Shown: in pieces, positions 35,150 through 45,649 of the stretch
Layout: the number at the start of each line of letters is the position of its first letter
Position numbering within the stretch: position 1 is the first letter of the stretch
From: Lineus longissimus
Taxonomy: Eukaryota > Nemertea > Pilidiophora > Heteronemertea > Lineidae
Length of the DNA stretch: 64,000 nucleotides
Assembly: GCF_910592395.1 (NCBI RefSeq)
Contig: NC_088321.1
Span: forward strand, 6,388,001-6,452,000
Direction of reading: 5' to 3'
Program-made: the position numbers and the translations under genes
Notes under the pieces: model-generated
The model's database searches: none
Seen by the model: the letters and a program-made list of their open reading frames with translations, nothing else
What the model was told of the DNA's origin: nothing

Positions 35150-35620
35150 TATGTGGGTGACTATGGGACATTTTGACCTTTTGACCTAGTTTCATATGAC
35201 CTTGATCCATAAAATTCATGTGTTTGACCTTGACCTGGACCCAGATTCAAAGTAGTACAGCAGGTACCTTGAGATTTAATTGACCTAGTTAGCAGTAGTA
35301 CATCAGGTACCCTGAGATTTAAATTGACCTAGTTAGCATTGCCCTAGTTTCAAGTGACGTTGACCTCCCATGGCCTTGACCTTGGAGGATAGGAATGATT
35401 TGAGAATGACCTTGACCGAGAAAGACGAGTGTTTGCCCACTCTTGTCCTTGAGACGGTGAAGGTTATTTTCAAGCCCATCTGTCACACTGCTGGATTAAA
35501 TTGACCTAGTTAGCGGACATTGGGATATGTCCCTGACCTTGGTCGACATGAAAGTTTATATGTGTGAAGGTTTATCACTTTTGAAACTAGACCATTGGGT
35601 CAAATGTCCCATAGCCCCCT
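35150..35620. repeat. TGACCT-rich repeat region
   Basis: A 0.45-kb stretch is packed with TGACCTT/TGACCTAGTT words (at least fifteen occurrences), including two nearly identical 60-bp segments around 35260-35330. Such half-site-like repeats are common in invertebrate satellites; no coding potential is seen. Confidence 0.6.
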
Positions 35621-35810
35621 GATACTTCTTTCATTTTATTGACAACAAAATTATACATGTCTAAAATGCTACAATTGCACAACACATACTCTACTGTTAA
35701 TGAAAAGTCCAAATATTTTTCAGTGTTCTACAATGTCCATCAAGAGAAAGAGAAAATGTTGGTACATCCTTGGTATGATAGTCCAATAGTTCAAAAAGCA
35801 CAACACTCCC

Positions 35811-36872
35811 TTAAAGATTTGATGAAGAGTCTGGTTTTGCAGAGGCATTCATTGACAAAGCTTTAGCAATTAGATCGGCGCCCCAGTCAGTCAATGCTCT
35901 TGTCAGAATATATCTTGGAGTGCGGGTAATCTCAACCTTGCTTTCGAAACAACTCTCAGCAAGGAGTCGAGTGAAATGGTGTATGTCAAATCGTGCCAAT
36001 GCAGCATGCAGATATTCCTCCTTTCGCTTTTCCTTATCAAAATGAAAGTCCTCATTCATACAACATTCATGGTCAGTCTGACTGGGCCAATCGTTCAGGC
36101 ATCCTTCACATGTGAGCTCCTCATAATCCTCTAAATTCGATTGCATGAATTTTGCAATTACGGCAATGGTCTGACGGCCCAGGTGTGATTCTTTCAGTCC
36201 ATTAACACATGAATGTTGGCTAAAGTTCTCTCTCAGTACTCTCCACACTGGGATTATCATGAACACGCCATATCTAGTTGGTTTCAGTTGTCCATTCTTG
36301 TCAATAATGAATTTTCGAATGTCCACATTCATTTGACGATTGAGGAATGAGGTGAGAACATAGATTTGATCATCAAGCATCCACCTCATTTCCTCACCAT
36401 GAACAAGTTTCTCCTCAATTTGATCGGAAAGGTTGACGAGATTTTCGTATGCGGCTCTTTGCAGATATATCCATTTTGAACCGTATTCAATAGCTGCTCC
36501 TCGTTCATCTGATCGTATTTTCAAAGCTGGTTCCTCTGACTTGTTGTAGTTGAAGCAACGTGGAATTTCTGACTTGTTACACATGTCAACAACTACATCA
36601 TCACCTGCCTCTGGTTCCACTGACTTGCTACCATTTAAACTGCGTGTTATTTTCGACTTGTCACACCTATTGTTAACAACGATTACGTCATCATCAGACA
36701 CTGTGTTTGCCTTTTTTGGAGCTCCTGGTGGTTTTGACAAATCAAGCTTAACAGGCCTCATAGCAGGTCGTTTTCTTGTGGTTCTTGGTGTCTCAGAAAC
36801 TACATTTGTTGACATCATTTCAACATCCTTTGACTTAGCAGGAATTTGAGTGCAGCTATCTACGGTATTCAT
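35811..36872 (-). CDS. PC4/Sub1-like DNA-binding protein with zinc motif
   Basis: The ATG at 36872 is chosen because the longer frame to 37040 runs antisense through the block C gene. The 353-residue product has an N-terminal Lys/Pro-rich disordered part with a repeated CDKSKI / CNKSEI theme. A central region (about 130-225) resembles the PC4 single-stranded DNA-binding fold: EYGSKWIYLQRAAYENLVNL, MNVDIRKFIIDKNGQLKPT and RYGVFMIIPVWRVLRE. A CEGCLNDWPSQTDHECC zinc-like cluster follows, and the rest is helical. PC4 proteins bind melted DNA and act in transcription or replication. The frame is fully intact between decayed element blocks. It is probably an element-borne gene, though host origin is possible. 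Confidence 0.6.
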   Translation of the reverse strand: MNTVDSCTQIPAKSKDVEMMSTNVVSETPRTTRKRPAMRPVKLDLSKPPGAPKKANTVSDDDVIVVNNRCDKSKITRSLNGSKSVEPEAGDDVVVDMCNKSEIPRCFNYNKSEEPALKIRSDERGAAIEYGSKWIYLQRAAYENLVNLSDQIEEKLVHGEEMRWMLDDQIYVLTSFLNRQMNVDIRKFIIDKNGQLKPTRYGVFMIIPVWRVLRENFSQHSCVNGLKESHLGRQTIAVIAKFMQSNLEDYEELTCEGCLNDWPSQTDHECCMNEDFHFDKEKRKEEYLHAALARFDIHHFTRLLAESCFESKVEITRTPRYILTRALTDWGADLIAKALSMNASAKPDSSSNL

Positions 36873-36948
36873 GATGCGATGCTGTTGAAGTATCGATTGA
36901 TTTGACGAAGTGATTTCAGACCTCCTACTTATACAGTAACTGAGACCC

Positions 36949-37410
36949 ATGGATAAGACAGAAAACAGACAGAAGAGTGCTAAAAAAGACTGGTACATAT
37001 TTAAGGAGCAATTGGACAGATCAATTACTTTTATGATCAAGATGAGTAATGAAAACTGGTTTGTCTATCTAGATCAAAATGTGATACAAGACTGGAGAAG
37101 AGTGATAACACAGTATTTAGGGGATTAACCTGATTATTATCTTAGCTTTATGATTAATGATTTTAAACTTCGAAATGATTACTGTATTAAGAATGGTATA
37201 ATCAATGAACTTTCTAAATTATGTTATAAAGCAATTGAACAATTCAATAGTTTTATTTTTACATATCAGTTAATCACACCAGAAGACGTAGAAAGAACCT
37301 TCAGATCAGGACAATTGTCATCAGCAACAAAGTTGTGTCAGACGATATTCCTCGGCAACAAAGTTGTATCAGGACATAGTCCTCAACAACAAAGTTGTAT
37401 CAGGACATAG
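36949..37410 (+). pseudogene. MxKTxNRQK-family small protein, block C copy
   Basis: The ATG at 36949 gives 59 codons (KTENRQKSAKKDW, then IFKEQLDRSI and NENWFVY) before a TAA at 37126-37128. Similarity to the block D gene (53577-53861) continues beyond this stop in the same frame (FMINDFKLRNDYCIKNG) to about 37310, reaching a TPEDVERTF patch that block D has after its own in-frame stop. It is a lysine- and aromatic-rich protein, unknown in function. In block D it overlaps the HNH gene; here the HNH part is absent and foreign sequence lies upstream. Confidence 0.6.
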
Positions 37411-37553
37411 TCCTCAGCAACAAAGTTGTATCAAGACATAGTCCTCAGCAACAAAATTGTATCAGGACATAGTCCTCAGCAACAAAGTTGTATCAGGACA
37501 TAGTCCTCAGCAACAAAGTTGTATCAGGACATAGTCCTCAGCAACAAAGTTGT
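37326..37553 (+). repeat. 31-bp minisatellite
   Basis: About seven and a half tandem copies of a 31-bp unit (AACAAAGTTGTATCAGGACA followed by TAGTCCTCAGC) are present. The unit is not a multiple of three, so it is not a coding repeat. It lies between the MxKTxNRQK-family gene and the MNRTWGYT-family gene. Confidence 0.85.
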
Positions 37554-37578
37554 ATGTAAGTATTATTTATCTAAATAA

Positions 37579-37918
37579 ATGAACAGAACTTGGGGATACA
37601 CCAAGAGACCAAAGAATTGGAAAAATAGATTAGAACAGTTTTACAAAGAGCTAGAGGAACTAGAAAAGAAAGATGAGTTATCAAATCATGAGGCATCAAA
37701 TCATGAGACATCAAGACATGAATTATCAAATAAATAATAAACCAGTAGTAGCACCAATTGTTGATATCAAACCCATTGTGACTAAATCACCTGTTGTGAT
37801 TAAACCGACTGGTTCTAGATCAATAAGATCGAGCGAAGCTCTCATGACAAGGTCAGGATCTACTAATGCTACAGACAGACATAGTAATGCTTCTGTTGAT
37901 TCTAACTTTTCGCATTAA
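37579..37918 (+). pseudogene. MNRTWGYT-family protein, block C copy
   Basis: The ATG at 37579 has an AATAAATG context. The first 52 codons are MNRTWGYTKRPKNW plus a charged helix and an SNHE/SRHE repeat. A frameshift near 37735 moves to the second frame with VVAPIVDIKPIVTK, a TRSGSTNATDR segment and a VDSNFSH end at 37918. The block A copy (21459-21892) has an expanded GSGSTN array at the same place. The function is unknown. Confidence 0.55.
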
Positions 37919-37922
37919 TTAA

Positions 37923-38663
37923 ATGGAAGACGGAAGTAGGCTTTATCCAGATTTAAATCACCAAGATATGATCGATGAACAGAATAACCAGCCTGGCGTG
38001 ACGAAGTCCGACTGAAACCCTCATGGTTTGAATCCTCATGATTTGAAGCCTCATAATTTGAATCCTCATGATTTGAAGCCTCATAATTTCAATCCTCATG
38101 ATTTGAACCTTCAAGATTTCAGACTTAATCAAATCAGTGAAGTCAAAAAGTTATTTGAAGCCGAGATTGAATACAGACGAAAAACATTTATGAAATACAA
38201 GAAAGCTTTTGATGTAATTACTGGGGTTAGCCATGCCCTTAATTTCACAAGTGTTGCTACTGGCTCTGCTGGTATTTCAGCAATAGCAGGAGTCATCACT
38301 GCTCCAATAGGTTTTGTTTTGGGTGGTGTGACAATAGCAAGTGCCATTATTTCATCACTACTTAGATTTCAGAAGAAGGTCATACTTAGGAAAATTAAAA
38401 AGCATGAGAAGATATCACAATTGGCCATTTCCAAACTTAACACAATCAATGATTTGGTAAGTAAAGCATTAACAGATTCGTTCATCTCTACAGAGGAATT
38501 CAGTTTAATCCTCAAGGAGAAGGATAAGTACATTTCCTTGAATAATGCCATTAGAAAGGAACAAAAGGAGGCTAGTTCTGATAACAGTTTTGATGTAGAA
38601 ACCCTTAAGAAGACTTTTTTAGAGGAAAGGAAAAAACTAGCACAGACAGAGATGTTACAGTAA
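37923..38663 (+). pseudogene. amphipathic membrane protein with NPHDL repeats, block C copy
   Basis: The frame from ATG 37923 runs to the TAA at 38661-38663 (about 246 codons) with one in-frame TGA at 38013-38015. An NPHDL/KPHNL pentapeptide array follows (about 38016-38120). A short charged linker precedes a Gly/Ala-rich hydrophobic pair (GSAGISAIAGVITAPIG and GGVTIASAIISSLL). Then come a basic patch and a long Lys/Glu coiled coil. It is closely similar to the block A copy. A pore-like or membrane-lytic virion role is conceivable but unproven. Confidence 0.65.
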
Positions 38664-38814
38664 TTAAAAAGCAAATAATACATCATCATTATTATCATTA
38701 TTTTGATTTACAACAAACATTGCCTTCAAATATGTTGAAGCCACATATTTTGATGTCTCATATGTTGAAGCCTCAGCGCCACCTTATTTACTTAAATAAT
38801 AAGGAATTAAGTAA

Positions 38815-39720
38815 ATGAATACTATTGAAAGGATGTACAAATTCATTCCTTTAACAGAGTACTTTAGTTTAGACAGTATTGAAGACCAGAAGTTTAAAAA
38901 TATCTCTAATTATTTGATGATTCATGATATTTATGATACTCCTGATACAGCAGTACATCCACCTATCAAACAGTGTGTCATAAGCACATAAACTAAGGTT
39001 GAAATATGTCGTAATTGTAAGAGATGGACATTGTATAAGTACGTGTATGTTAGAAACTTGAACCCAACAAGGTACACAACTAAAACTATGAAGTACAGGT
39101 TTTGTACCTCTAGTAATGCTGTTGCTTATGATGATGACTTCAAAAATCTAGAGATTAGTATTGAGAATAAAACATGTTACTTTGATACCATACTTAGAAG
39201 GCTTGGACAGAGACATCTATCAGAAAATTAGTAATTATCTAATAGAGTACATTGAGTACGATTTAAAAGGATACTTCTCCGGTCCTTGAAAATGGCTTAG
39301 TAAGGAAAGGTACGAAAAGACGGTTCAGTCATCACTAAAAAAAGGTATTATTACTCTACCTTCTAAGTTAGTTTCAGATATTGAGTCAATGGTATTTCAA
39401 TTTCACTGCGGAGAGTATGATTAGTAATTAGAGACAGAATTCATTAACCGTGCTATTGGTAACACTCGCTTAACTGATGAGAACTTTAATGCTCTAAGGT
39501 TAGTTTTCTTTGCTTTCCTAAGATACCTACATTACTGTGGAGTTAAGGTGTCTCAATTAACTACAAGCTGTTCTGAAGGAATATGACGATAAATTAACTC
39601 TAGCTAGTGAACCCATCCTTGCTGCTATGGCAGACAAAGGGGTACCATTCATTGGTAGAAGTAATACTATATCATGTAACATAGAATGCCAAAAACGTCT
39701 TAGAGCTTTACTGTTAACAT
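38815..39720 (+). pseudogene. CxxC protein of unknown function, block C copy
   Basis: From ATG 38815 (GTAAATG context) it carries IHDIYDTPDTAVHPP, the CRNC pair at about 39010, YVRNLNPTRYTTKTMKY, DTILRRLGQR, SLKKGIITLPSKLVSDIES, FQFHCGEYD and a final RLRALL. Frames change near 38990, 39230 and 39420, with several stops, so it is inactive. It pairs with the block A copy at 19350-20565 over most of its length, which allows the original gene limits to be seen. Confidence 0.55.
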
Positions 39721-39796
39721 AATACTAAAAAGTTTTGGGTTTTCTTAAGTTAAAAAAGTTAAAAGAATAAGTATCATTATTTTTCTCTACAAATAA

Positions 39797-39964
39797 ATGG
39801 AGTCAACTGTTATCGAGCTACATATGAAACAGATCGGTGTTCTTAGTCAACCTCCTAGTTACCATTTAGGGCAACAAAATCCTACTAACTTTCAACTAGG
39901 TTCTAACAAGAATTTAACTACTCAAGGTCTAGTTAACACTGGTAGTCAAGGTGTAGTTAACTGA
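39797..39964 (+). pseudogene. MESTVIE-family membrane protein, N-terminal fragment, block C
   Basis: 55 codons from an AATAAATG start match the N-terminus of the block A gene at 10995: KQIGVLSQ, LGSNKNLTTQ and GSQGVVN. The homology stops at 39962, where unrelated sequence begins and happens to supply TGA. This point marks the right edge of block C. Confidence 0.6.
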
Positions 39965-40064
39965 ATCATGTCCTCTCATTTGATAAACATGATATGATAT
40001 CATAATCATATTTGAATGTGAAATGACCATCTTGTACTACTATTTCTTGATTGAAGAAGAAATA

Positions 40065-40224
40065 CAGTAGAACTTCTCTATTAAGGACACCCTCGCGACT
40101 GATAAGTGCTGTCCTTAATAGAGAGGTGTCCTGATTAGAGAGATCAAATTGATTGGAAACAAACAATTTGGGACCAAAACTAGTGTGCTTAATAGAGAGG
40201 TGTCCGCTAAGGGAGATTCCACTG
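40065..40224. mobile_element. 160-bp pogo/Tigger-like MITE
   Basis: Flanked by TA on each side (40063-40064, 40225-40226). It begins CAGTAGAACTTCTCTATT and ends with a related inverted TTCCACTG. It contains two inverted AGGACACC / GGTGTCC blocks. The CAGTRGAACY start is typical of Tigger-type termini. Confidence 0.75.
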
Positions 40225-40412
40225 TATTAGAAAAACAATGCAAAAAATTACTTTTACTAATATTCATTTCCGCACAATAGTGCTGCCCAGTCACCAACAC
40301 GGATTAAGTCAAATGTAAAACAATGGCCAGTGAGATGTTTTCCTATTAAGTATATGTACCCATGAGAAGTGCTACACAGTGAACAGTGTGGGATGCAATA
40401 AAATTGCAACTA

Positions 40413-41498
40413 CAGTGGAACCCCGGTTGGCGACCACCCCGGTAACGCGACCACCCCGCTAACGCGACCACGATTCTCCGGTCCCGAATGGTTTCCTCTC
40501 TAATTACCATTAAGAGACCCCCGCTAAGACGACCACCCCGGTAACCCGACTGCGACCACTGGCTTGGCCGGTCCCAAACTGAAAATCAACCCCGCTAACC
40601 GGACCACCAGGCCTAATTGCCGTAATCGGTCGCGACCGCGGCATAGTAATTAGCACCTCGCTGCCAAGCTTTGTTGAGACGGGGACAATGGCCATGGGAA
40701 TACATATGAAAACAAAAAATACAATGTGATTTTGCAGGTATGATCAATTGTATAAGTGTAAATGAATAAATAAACTTTCCTTTTCTAACGTTTTCATGGT
40801 TTGTTTTCATTACTGAGCCAGTTCAGTACCAGACATGCGCACTCAGCAGCAGCAAAATCATGTGATTTGCGTGATTTGCATATGAACTTATAATAAACGG
40901 TGGGTAGTTTGAAGACCACACTTATGACAATAACAAGCTTGCGAGACGTTTGAATGTTTTATGAGTTGGAGAACTTGGTTGATTTACTACAGTATCATTT
41001 TATATTTCTTTAAATATTTTGACTGAAAATAGACTTGATTAAAACTGTAGCATTACTCAACTCATCTTCTCAGGTGTGAATTGCTGATGAATCTTGGAAC
41101 TCGCCGCTAATTTATTTTCGCATATTTTCGGGTACATATGGAGGATGATTCACCAAATTGCCCGCAAATGCGTCACGTCGGGCAGGTAATGAAACTTTGT
41201 GGATAAAATGAGTTACAAAATTACCTTTTCTAACTCATTCTGAGAATGTAACATGTAATTTTATCGACGAACTGTTCTTGCGAGGCATGATAACAAAACT
41301 TTGGAGCGTGCATCATCTCAATCAGGCAGCGTTGCTATGGTAGTACAGCGTACACACGCCATGCAGTCGGCAATTTTGGCGGGAAAAATAATCATGTATT
41401 TCGTCTGGAGATTCCCAACCCCGGTAACACGACCACCCCGGTAACACGACCACTCCGACCACGGTCCCATGAGTGGTCGTGTTACCGGGGTTCCACTG
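40413..41498. mobile_element. 1.09-kb pogo/Tigger-like non-autonomous element
   Basis: TA (40411-40412 and 41499-41500) flanks ends of CAGTGGAACCCCGG and CCGGGGTTCCACTG. The sub-terminal parts carry repeated CGACCACCCCGGTAAC words in direct and inverted orientation. No transposase frame is present in the AT-rich interior. Confidence 0.8.
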
Positions 41499-41542
41499 TA
41501 ATTAGGAAAAGCAAATAAACGCAGTGCATTATTTTGTCTCAC

Positions 41543-41738
41543 CAGATATCTGTCTTTAAGCCATATCCCTTTTTCTCGTCGTCCTTGCCCTTTACTGCCT
41601 CCGGTGAAATATACTGAGGTGTTCCTCGACCAGCTGTTGTTGCTCCATGGGTCAGAAGACTGGCTTCCAGCTTCCTCGAGATTCCGAAGTCTGCCAGTTT
41701 GATAATGCGGCCCTCGGAGCTCAAAAGGATGTTGTCAG
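41543..41738 (-). CDS. protein kinase catalytic exon (partial host gene)
   Basis: The minus strand has an acceptor-like TTATATTAG before 41738 and GTGAGA after 41543. Between them is one open frame encoding DNILL, then the DFG loop (IIKLADFGISRKLE), the activation segment (GRGTPQYISPEAVKG, an APE-like SPE) and KTDIW, the conserved aspartate of subdomain IX. This is about 65 residues from the middle of a serine/threonine kinase domain, resembling the STE/MAP3K-type group but not assignable. Intron phases would be 1 and 2. No neighbouring exon is visible in the window, so the rest lies in long introns or outside, or this is a captured exon. Confidence 0.7.
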
Positions 41739-42198
41739 CTAATATAAGTGAAATGATAATTGTTATTGCGTTGCTGCAAACAAGTGTTCATGTAAGTGCA
41801 GAAATGATTTAAGATAGGAGACAATTATTATTAAACCCAGCTCGTCATGTTTTTAGGGCATCCAAAGTTTGTACCATCAAAGTTACAACAATTCAAATAC
41901 CTAGACGCCCTTCTGTAATTGCCATGTTTCAACTTTCGAACACAAAATACATAAAACCTCATCAATACATGAGCTTGCGTCATCAAATGGTATGTTTCTC
42001 AACCATGTCAAATATTGTTTAAGTGTATCGCTGAAACCACACTCTTTCAATGGAATTCTTGCTAGCAAATCTGACTTACTTGAATTGTAAGTTATGTCAT
42101 TTTAATCGATTATATCGCAGTGAATGTGGAAGTATTCGAACGGTCTAAATTTAATTGGTCTGTCGCCCAACACAACATAGCCGGGGGTTGTCGCCAAC
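41739..42198. other. probable intron/intergenic sequence
   Basis: No gene supported. It lies upstream of the kinase exon on its strand and would be intronic if the exon is functional. Confidence 0.35.
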
Positions 42199-42528
42199 TC
42201 ATTCATTAATGTCCCCCTTAGGGACATTAAACCCCAAAAGATCTTTCACTCCCTCCGTAATGATTAGACAATACTGCAGTTTATCTTTTTTTCTACAAGC
42301 GACCCCAATTACTTGGGTAAGAATAGAAGTTGTTTCCTGGAGTTGAAAACCTAACCCATTTTTGTTATGCCAATCTACTTCCATTTGATCTCTGAAACCC
42401 TCAATGAAATATTTTACTGTGTATAGTCCATTAACATTATACAACATTTCATCCAACTGAATTGTAAGGTTGTTACCATTTAGACCACTTAACCACTTTG
42501 ATTCAATCATAACTATTTTTTCACGCAT
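42199..42528 (-). CDS. unknown 109-residue protein, block D
   Basis: An intact minus-strand frame with an AATAAATG start at 42528. The product has alternating strands (IMVIESKWL, NLTIQLDEMLY, YTVKYFIEGFR, GLGFQLQETTS, LQYCLIITEG) without hydrophobic segments or cysteine motifs. The beta-rich pattern and the shared start context suggest an element gene, perhaps a small structural protein. I do not recognise the family. Confidence 0.45.
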   Translation of the reverse strand: MREKIVMIESKWLSGLNGNNLTIQLDEMLYNVNGLYTVKYFIEGFRDQMEVDWHNKNGLGFQLQETTSILTQVIGVACRKKDKLQYCLIITEGVKDLLGFNVPKGDINE

Positions 42529-42717
42529 TTATTTAAGTTAGTTTTAAGTTTTTTAAGTTTCAGGAGTGCCAACACGAAGAGTAGCGAAGCTCGTTCCGCT
42601 GGGTTTTAATTCAATTGTTAATTTTTCGGGATTTTAATTTTTAAGATTTTAATTTTAATTTTGGGATTTTTGGGATTTTTGGGATTTTAGGTTTTTTTAT
42701 TTTTTTATTTTTAAAAT
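42529..42717. repeat. T-rich low-complexity spacer
   Basis: Runs of TTTTAAGTTTT/GGGATTTTT words on the plus strand separate the block D minus genes. A similar AT tract lies at 43200-43410. No coding signal is seen. Confidence 0.5.
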
Positions 42718-43165
42718 TTATTCAACAAATGAGATTTTATTTTTCCCCTTGTAAACAAAGTAAATATCAGGATGTATCTTTAATACTTCCATCTCCAAAT
42801 CTATCATTTTGTTGTAACGTTTTGGTAGATCTAATGTGATTTCATCAACACTCCCCGGAAGGGGAAACACGAGAGTTATTTCCAGCCTTTTGCCAAACTG
42901 ACTAATGAGTGCAAATATCTTTGACTTCGTATCTTTCACCGATATCTAAGTTTTCAAACTTACCATAATACATTTTTGTTTTGTAATTTAAATATATGTT
43001 AAAATTGTCATAATGAGTACAAAGATCTTTTGATTTAGGTTTGAAATCCATGTTAAAATATTTGTTTAAATTGTCGTTTGTCATTAATTCGTGGAATATA
43101 TCCTCACCTAAGAAATAACTGTTAAAATCGTACTTTAGATCTTTTTCACTTATTACTCCCTCCAT
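42718..43165 (-). pseudogene. OB-fold-like DNA-binding protein, copy 1, block D
   Basis: Two minus frames (43165-42902 and 42939-42718) form one gene with a shift near 42910. The core pattern is FENLDIGERYEVKDIC, FGKRLEITLVF, LDLPKRYNKM and IYFVYKGKNKISFVE. This beta-barrel-like layout is what I expect for a small OB-fold single-strand-binding protein, known (from memory) in element-rich invertebrate genomes. The N-terminal part has a negatively charged helix. A second copy lies just upstream at 43405-43782, and a related intact gene at 55249-55695. Confidence 0.5.
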
Positions 43166-43404
43166 TGATAATACTATTTTTTTTTCAAATAGACGAATAA
43201 TTAAGTTTTACCCCCTCAGCTTTTTCTTAACTGTTTTTATTTTATTTTTAAATTTTTAAGTTTTTTAAGTTTAGAGATTTTAAGGTTTTTTTATCTTTAA
43301 GTTTTTATTTTTTTTAAGTTTAGAGATTTTAAGTTTTTTTTTATTTTTCAGCTTTTTTAATTTTAAGAATTTTTTAATTTTAAGAATTTTAGATTTATTG
43401 AACA

Positions 43405-43782
43405 TGAGATTTCATGATGTCGGTTTTTATTTTTCCTTTTGTGAACAAAGTAAATCTCAGGATTTCCCTTCAAGGTTTCCCCTTGGGATTCCTTCATCTT
43501 GTTGAACCGTTCTGGTCAATAAGTTGTGGTTTCAACAATACTACCTAATTTCGAAAACACTAGAGTAATTTTCAGTCTTTCACCAAACTTATTTTGTGCT
43601 TTACAAATATCTTTTATTTTGTATTTTTCACCAATTTCTAAGTCTTCCAGTTTACCATAATTTTTTGGTGTTTTAGGTTTGAAATCCATTGTTATGGAAT
43701 AACAGGTAAATATACTAAGGAGCGACTTTATATCTGGTTCAACATAAGAGATGATTTTATTGAGGTAATCAACTAAGGGCAA
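43405..43782 (-). pseudogene. OB-fold-like DNA-binding protein, copy 2, block D
   Basis: A minus frame of 88 codons (43782-43516) with LEDLEIGEKYKIKDIC, FGERLKITLVF and SIVETTTY, then a stop. Sequence continuing to about 43405 still shows the F-T-x-G-K-x-K end pattern in another frame. It is a tandem paralogue of the gene at 42718-43165, so duplicated OB-like genes lay side by side. Confidence 0.45.
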
Positions 43783-44668
43783 TAATCTTCAGCATTGCAG
43801 CAGTTACAGGCCTGGGTGAAGGGGTGCAGATCTTATAATTTACAAACAAGAATAAAGATTAGTGAACGGAAAGTTGATTGGTGGAATTTCGGTACATACT
43901 ATGGTTTGGGACGATTTGGATTTAGATTATTAAAGGTGGAATTCGTAGTTTTGTCAGAGCGGAAAAAAGGAATCTTCTCTTCAGGATTGAATTTTTAGGT
44001 CGTCTGTTTCAAAAACTCGCGTCCCCAGCTTGTTGCGTCATACTAATGCGCCACGAACAAGAAAAGGTTAAAAGCTGACTAAAATTTACAAAGATTAATA
44101 AAAGAGACGGTCCAATTCAATCATGCACAATCATACAAATACATTGGAGACGAGATAAAGATTAAATAGATTGATCGTAAAAAGATAAATGAATATTACG
44201 ACCTACATCTGTGCATGCAGACGATAACGTCCAAATGTAAACAGGCCGTGGTCACATGACCAACCAAAACAAGCATGGTGGACAATTCCAAAATTGGGAA
44301 CAAATTCCCCCAAATAAATGACGAATACATGCAAATGCAACAACAGATAATAACCAGATTATGGTGAACTGACTATACAAAGGTGAGCTAATGAATAAAC
44401 CAAATGATCAAAGTTGTCATCAGATGATTTAAAAGAAATCCCTGTTAAAAGAAGAACAATAAAATATACAACACGCTGTACTTCAATGTACAGCAATACA
44501 CAAACCCATTTCATCACACCATGTTCAAATCCTCTAAAAATTTTGATAGATTTTCGACATTTTCGACTTCTTTATTTTCACTTATTTTACCCTCCATTTT
44601 TAATACAATTTTTGTTAAATAGACGAATTATCAGGTTTTTAACAATTTAAGAAAAAAACAAATCTTAT
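43783..44668. other. non-coding stretch
   Basis: Only short frames without motifs. AT-rich sequence around 44090-44400 contains no recognised repeat. Nothing further is supported. Confidence 0.35.
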
Positions 44669-44803
44669 ATGGAACAAATAAAGTATCAACCTAAAATAGA
44701 ATTTTGTCGAGATTGTCTTTCTGAAGTTTTAAAGAAAAACTACAACCACCATCTAAAATCTGAAAAACATAAAAATAACACAAAAAACAATCAGAGGAAA
44801 TAA
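44669..44803 (+). CDS. small C2H2 zinc-finger protein, block D
   Basis: A 44-codon ORF contains CRDC, then HH at twelve-thirteen residues and a further H (FCRDCLSEVLKKNYNHHLKS). The C-x2-C-x11-H-x6-H-like spacing resembles U1-type or C2H2 fingers. It ends in an Asn/Lys-rich basic tail. Sequence after the stop still looks coding in another frame, so it may be a frameshifted fragment of a longer gene. Confidence 0.45.
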   Translation: MEQIKYQPKIEFCRDCLSEVLKKNYNHHLKSEKHKNNTKNNQRK

Positions 44804-44995
44804 ATAGAACACTAACACCAGCGAACGAACTTCCAACAGAGTTAACACTCCATCGAACAAAGTTCTGGTGGGAGCCGGCGCTCCGGTGGAAGAACATACG
44901 AACTGTTCTATTAATACTACACAACCCACAGAAAAAGAGCAATATTATTTGTCAATGGCGGGAAAAATTAAAGGAATAGAAAGAGTAAACAAGTT

Positions 44996-45253
44996 TTGAA
45001 GGAAGGAAAAAAACAATTTACCCATTTTGTAACTGTGCAATTTAGACAACCACAAGTAGTAACAGACTTGTCGAATTACAAAGAGAAATTTGTTGAGATT
45101 TTGTCACTTCTAAAAAGCTATCAAGTCATAGGGAAACACATGTACGATTTATCTACGACTATTTCTGGAAATTTGGCAAGAAAACTTCGTTTTCATCACA
45201 AAAACTACCAAAAACCTCACATAGATAAAACCGACGTGTTTTCCTATTACTGA
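44996..45253 (+). CDS. unknown 85-residue ORF, block D
   Basis: The first codons are Lys-rich (KEGKKQFTHFVTVQFRQPQ), followed by amphipathic helices (YKEKFVEILSLLK, DLSTTISGNLARKL) and a His-rich end. It is on the strand of the other block D genes and just downstream of the zinc-finger ORF, with which it may once have been continuous. No family is recognised. Confidence 0.3.
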   Translation: MKEGKKQFTHFVTVQFRQPQVVTDLSNYKEKFVEILSLLKSYQVIGKHMYDLSTTISGNLARKLRFHHKNYQKPHIDKTDVFSYY

Positions 45254-45649
45254 CTTATCTTACTGGGACAAAAACTTATCACAGCGTGATAAGTTTACGA
45301 CCGTTCTATTAGCCACAAAGAAAACCAGGCCTCATATGTTTCCTTCGCCGGGATTCGATCCCACGCCAAATCATAACCTCAGGTGTGGAAGCTCCAAGCT
45401 TTACCCACTAGGCCATTGAACTTTTCCAATGAGGAATGTCAGGTAGGCCTATTTCCCAGTAATTGCGCCAGTGCTGCCATCTACTAACTTCTGACCTAAC
45501 CAAATGTTGTCTAATCCAGTGACAAACACGCATTCAAATAAGTTCGACATTGGGGCGAGTTTGAAAGCTGAAATAAGTGATTGACTCATGCCATTCACAT
45601 TTGACTTTGAATTATTGAATGCGAAGGAAAATTCAAGTAAAAATAAATA
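45254..45649. other. intergenic, includes a SINE
   Basis: Apart from the tRNA-derived sequence at 45340-45427, no gene is seen. The AAATAAATAATG just before 45650 supplies the start context of the next gene. Confidence 0.35.
45340..45427 (-). mobile_element. tRNA-derived SINE (tRNA-like region)
   Basis: On the minus strand a box A-like TGGCCTAGTGGGTAAAGCT (45397-45415) and a box B-like GGGATCGAATCCC (45350-45362) are spaced as in tRNA genes. The acceptor stem does not pair well and the anticodon arm is weak, so this is a SINE head, not a working tRNA gene. The SINE body extends an undetermined distance. Confidence 0.6.

Noticed and set aside
36873-37040. N-terminal extension of the PC4-like gene
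   Set aside because: The extension is antisense to the block C gene start at 36949, so its hydrophobic residues are a shadow frame.
37326-37553. possible CRISPR array (regular short repeats)
   Set aside because: Repeats abut directly with no unique spacers, and the genome is eukaryotic; it is a minisatellite.
19360-39720. a single large inverted duplication joining block A and block C
   Set aside because: Flanking genes differ (ATPase next to A, MxKTxNRQK next to C) and lesions differ, so separate insertions are more likely.
45340-45427. functional tRNA gene
   Set aside because: Boxes A and B are present but the acceptor stem does not pair and there is no clear anticodon arm; a SINE head is more likely.
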